A DNA stretch of 29,171 nucleotides from a virus: the IMG/VR virus record IMGVR_UViG_3300044681_000120, positions 1 to 29,171 of that record, one strand, 5' to 3'. The position numbers and the translations under genes are program-made. Positions 29,015-29,171 of this stretch are shown one piece after another (position 1 is the stretch's first letter; the number at the start of each line of letters is the position of its first letter). The notes beneath the pieces were generated by a model that saw nothing but the letters and a program-made list of their open reading frames with translations, was not told the origin of the DNA and did no database searches.

Positions 29015-29171
29015 AAGCAAACGGACTGGCACGCATCGGCAAAAACGCCGAGGTGCGATACACACCAGGCGGGGCAGCGGTGGCCAACGTCTCACTGGCG
29101 TTCACCTACGGCAAAAAAGGCGACGATGGCAAGCGGCCAACACAGTGGGTTGACGCATCGCTGTGGGGCCA
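29011..29171 (+). CDS. ssb: Single-stranded DNA-binding protein (N-terminal part)
   Basis: The first 53 residues are MKANGLARIGKNAEVRYTPGGAAVANVSLAFTYGKKGDDGKRPTQWVDASLWG, a clear OB-fold SSB start (GRIGxxxEVRYTPxGxAVANxSLA, then TxWVDxSLWG). The gene runs past the window edge. AAGGAGAG lies 5-7 nt before the ATG. It coats single strands for annealing and replication, and completes a recombination set with ERF and the exonuclease. Confidence 0.9.
   Translation, partial: MKANGLARIGKNAEVRYTPGGAAVANVSLAFTYGKKGDDGKRPTQWVDASLWG

Overview
The window is a densely packed piece of a tailed-phage genome with P22-type (podovirus) virion genes. It could be a free phage, a prophage or a metagenomic contig; no host genes, integrase, tRNA or attachment site are visible. 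The base composition is GC-rich. The proteins resemble, from memory, those of phages of Burkholderiales-like proteobacteria, but this host guess is weak.

Layout. From 27,223 down to 402, about 35 genes run on the minus strand almost without gaps, mostly joined by ATGA or TGATG overlaps. In order of transcription they are: a YdaS/Cro-like regulator, a 35-aa mini-gene, a replication-initiator-like protein, a DUF6475-like protein, a Cys-rich mini-protein, a DUF1367-like protein, a PAPS-reductase-like ATP pyrophosphatase, a Ref-like HNH nuclease, a Trp-rich membrane mini-protein, a RusA resolvase and a ParB-methyltransferase fusion. The packaging and head genes follow: small and large terminase, P22-type portal, scaffold and coat. 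After an intrinsic hairpin come three small basic proteins, a gp4-like tail accessory factor, a small virion protein, a gp10-like stabilisation protein, a coiled-coil/jelly-roll fibre-like protein, a small structural protein and a cupin. Then come three ejection proteins (the last with a transglycosylase domain), a P22-headed tailspike, a Cys-rich mini-protein, a second spike-like protein and the lysis genes (XhlA-like protein, M15 endopeptidase, 3-TM holin). A rho-independent terminator at 347-372 closes this unit.

From 27,347 to the right end the plus strand carries a recombination operon: a small unknown protein, an ERF annealing protein, a YqaJ-type exonuclease, a possible winged-helix protein and the start of an SSB. 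The plus-strand genes at 1-418 are typical small early-phage proteins. They are probably the far end of the same rightward operon once the (likely circularly permuted) genome is closed. The 123-bp divergent region at 27,224-27,346 holds several TTGCAC/GTGCAA half-sites and an extended -10 promoter, and looks like the master switch.

Together: the switch region drives recombination to the right, and regulation, replication, DNA processing, packaging, head and tail assembly, DNA ejection and lysis to the left. Notable points are three mini-genes of 35-38 codons that size cut-offs would miss, the methyltransferase overlapping the small terminase gene, the PAPS-reductase-like enzyme, a hexamer repeat inside the replication gene, and the absence of any recognisable CI repressor, late activator or spanin in this window.
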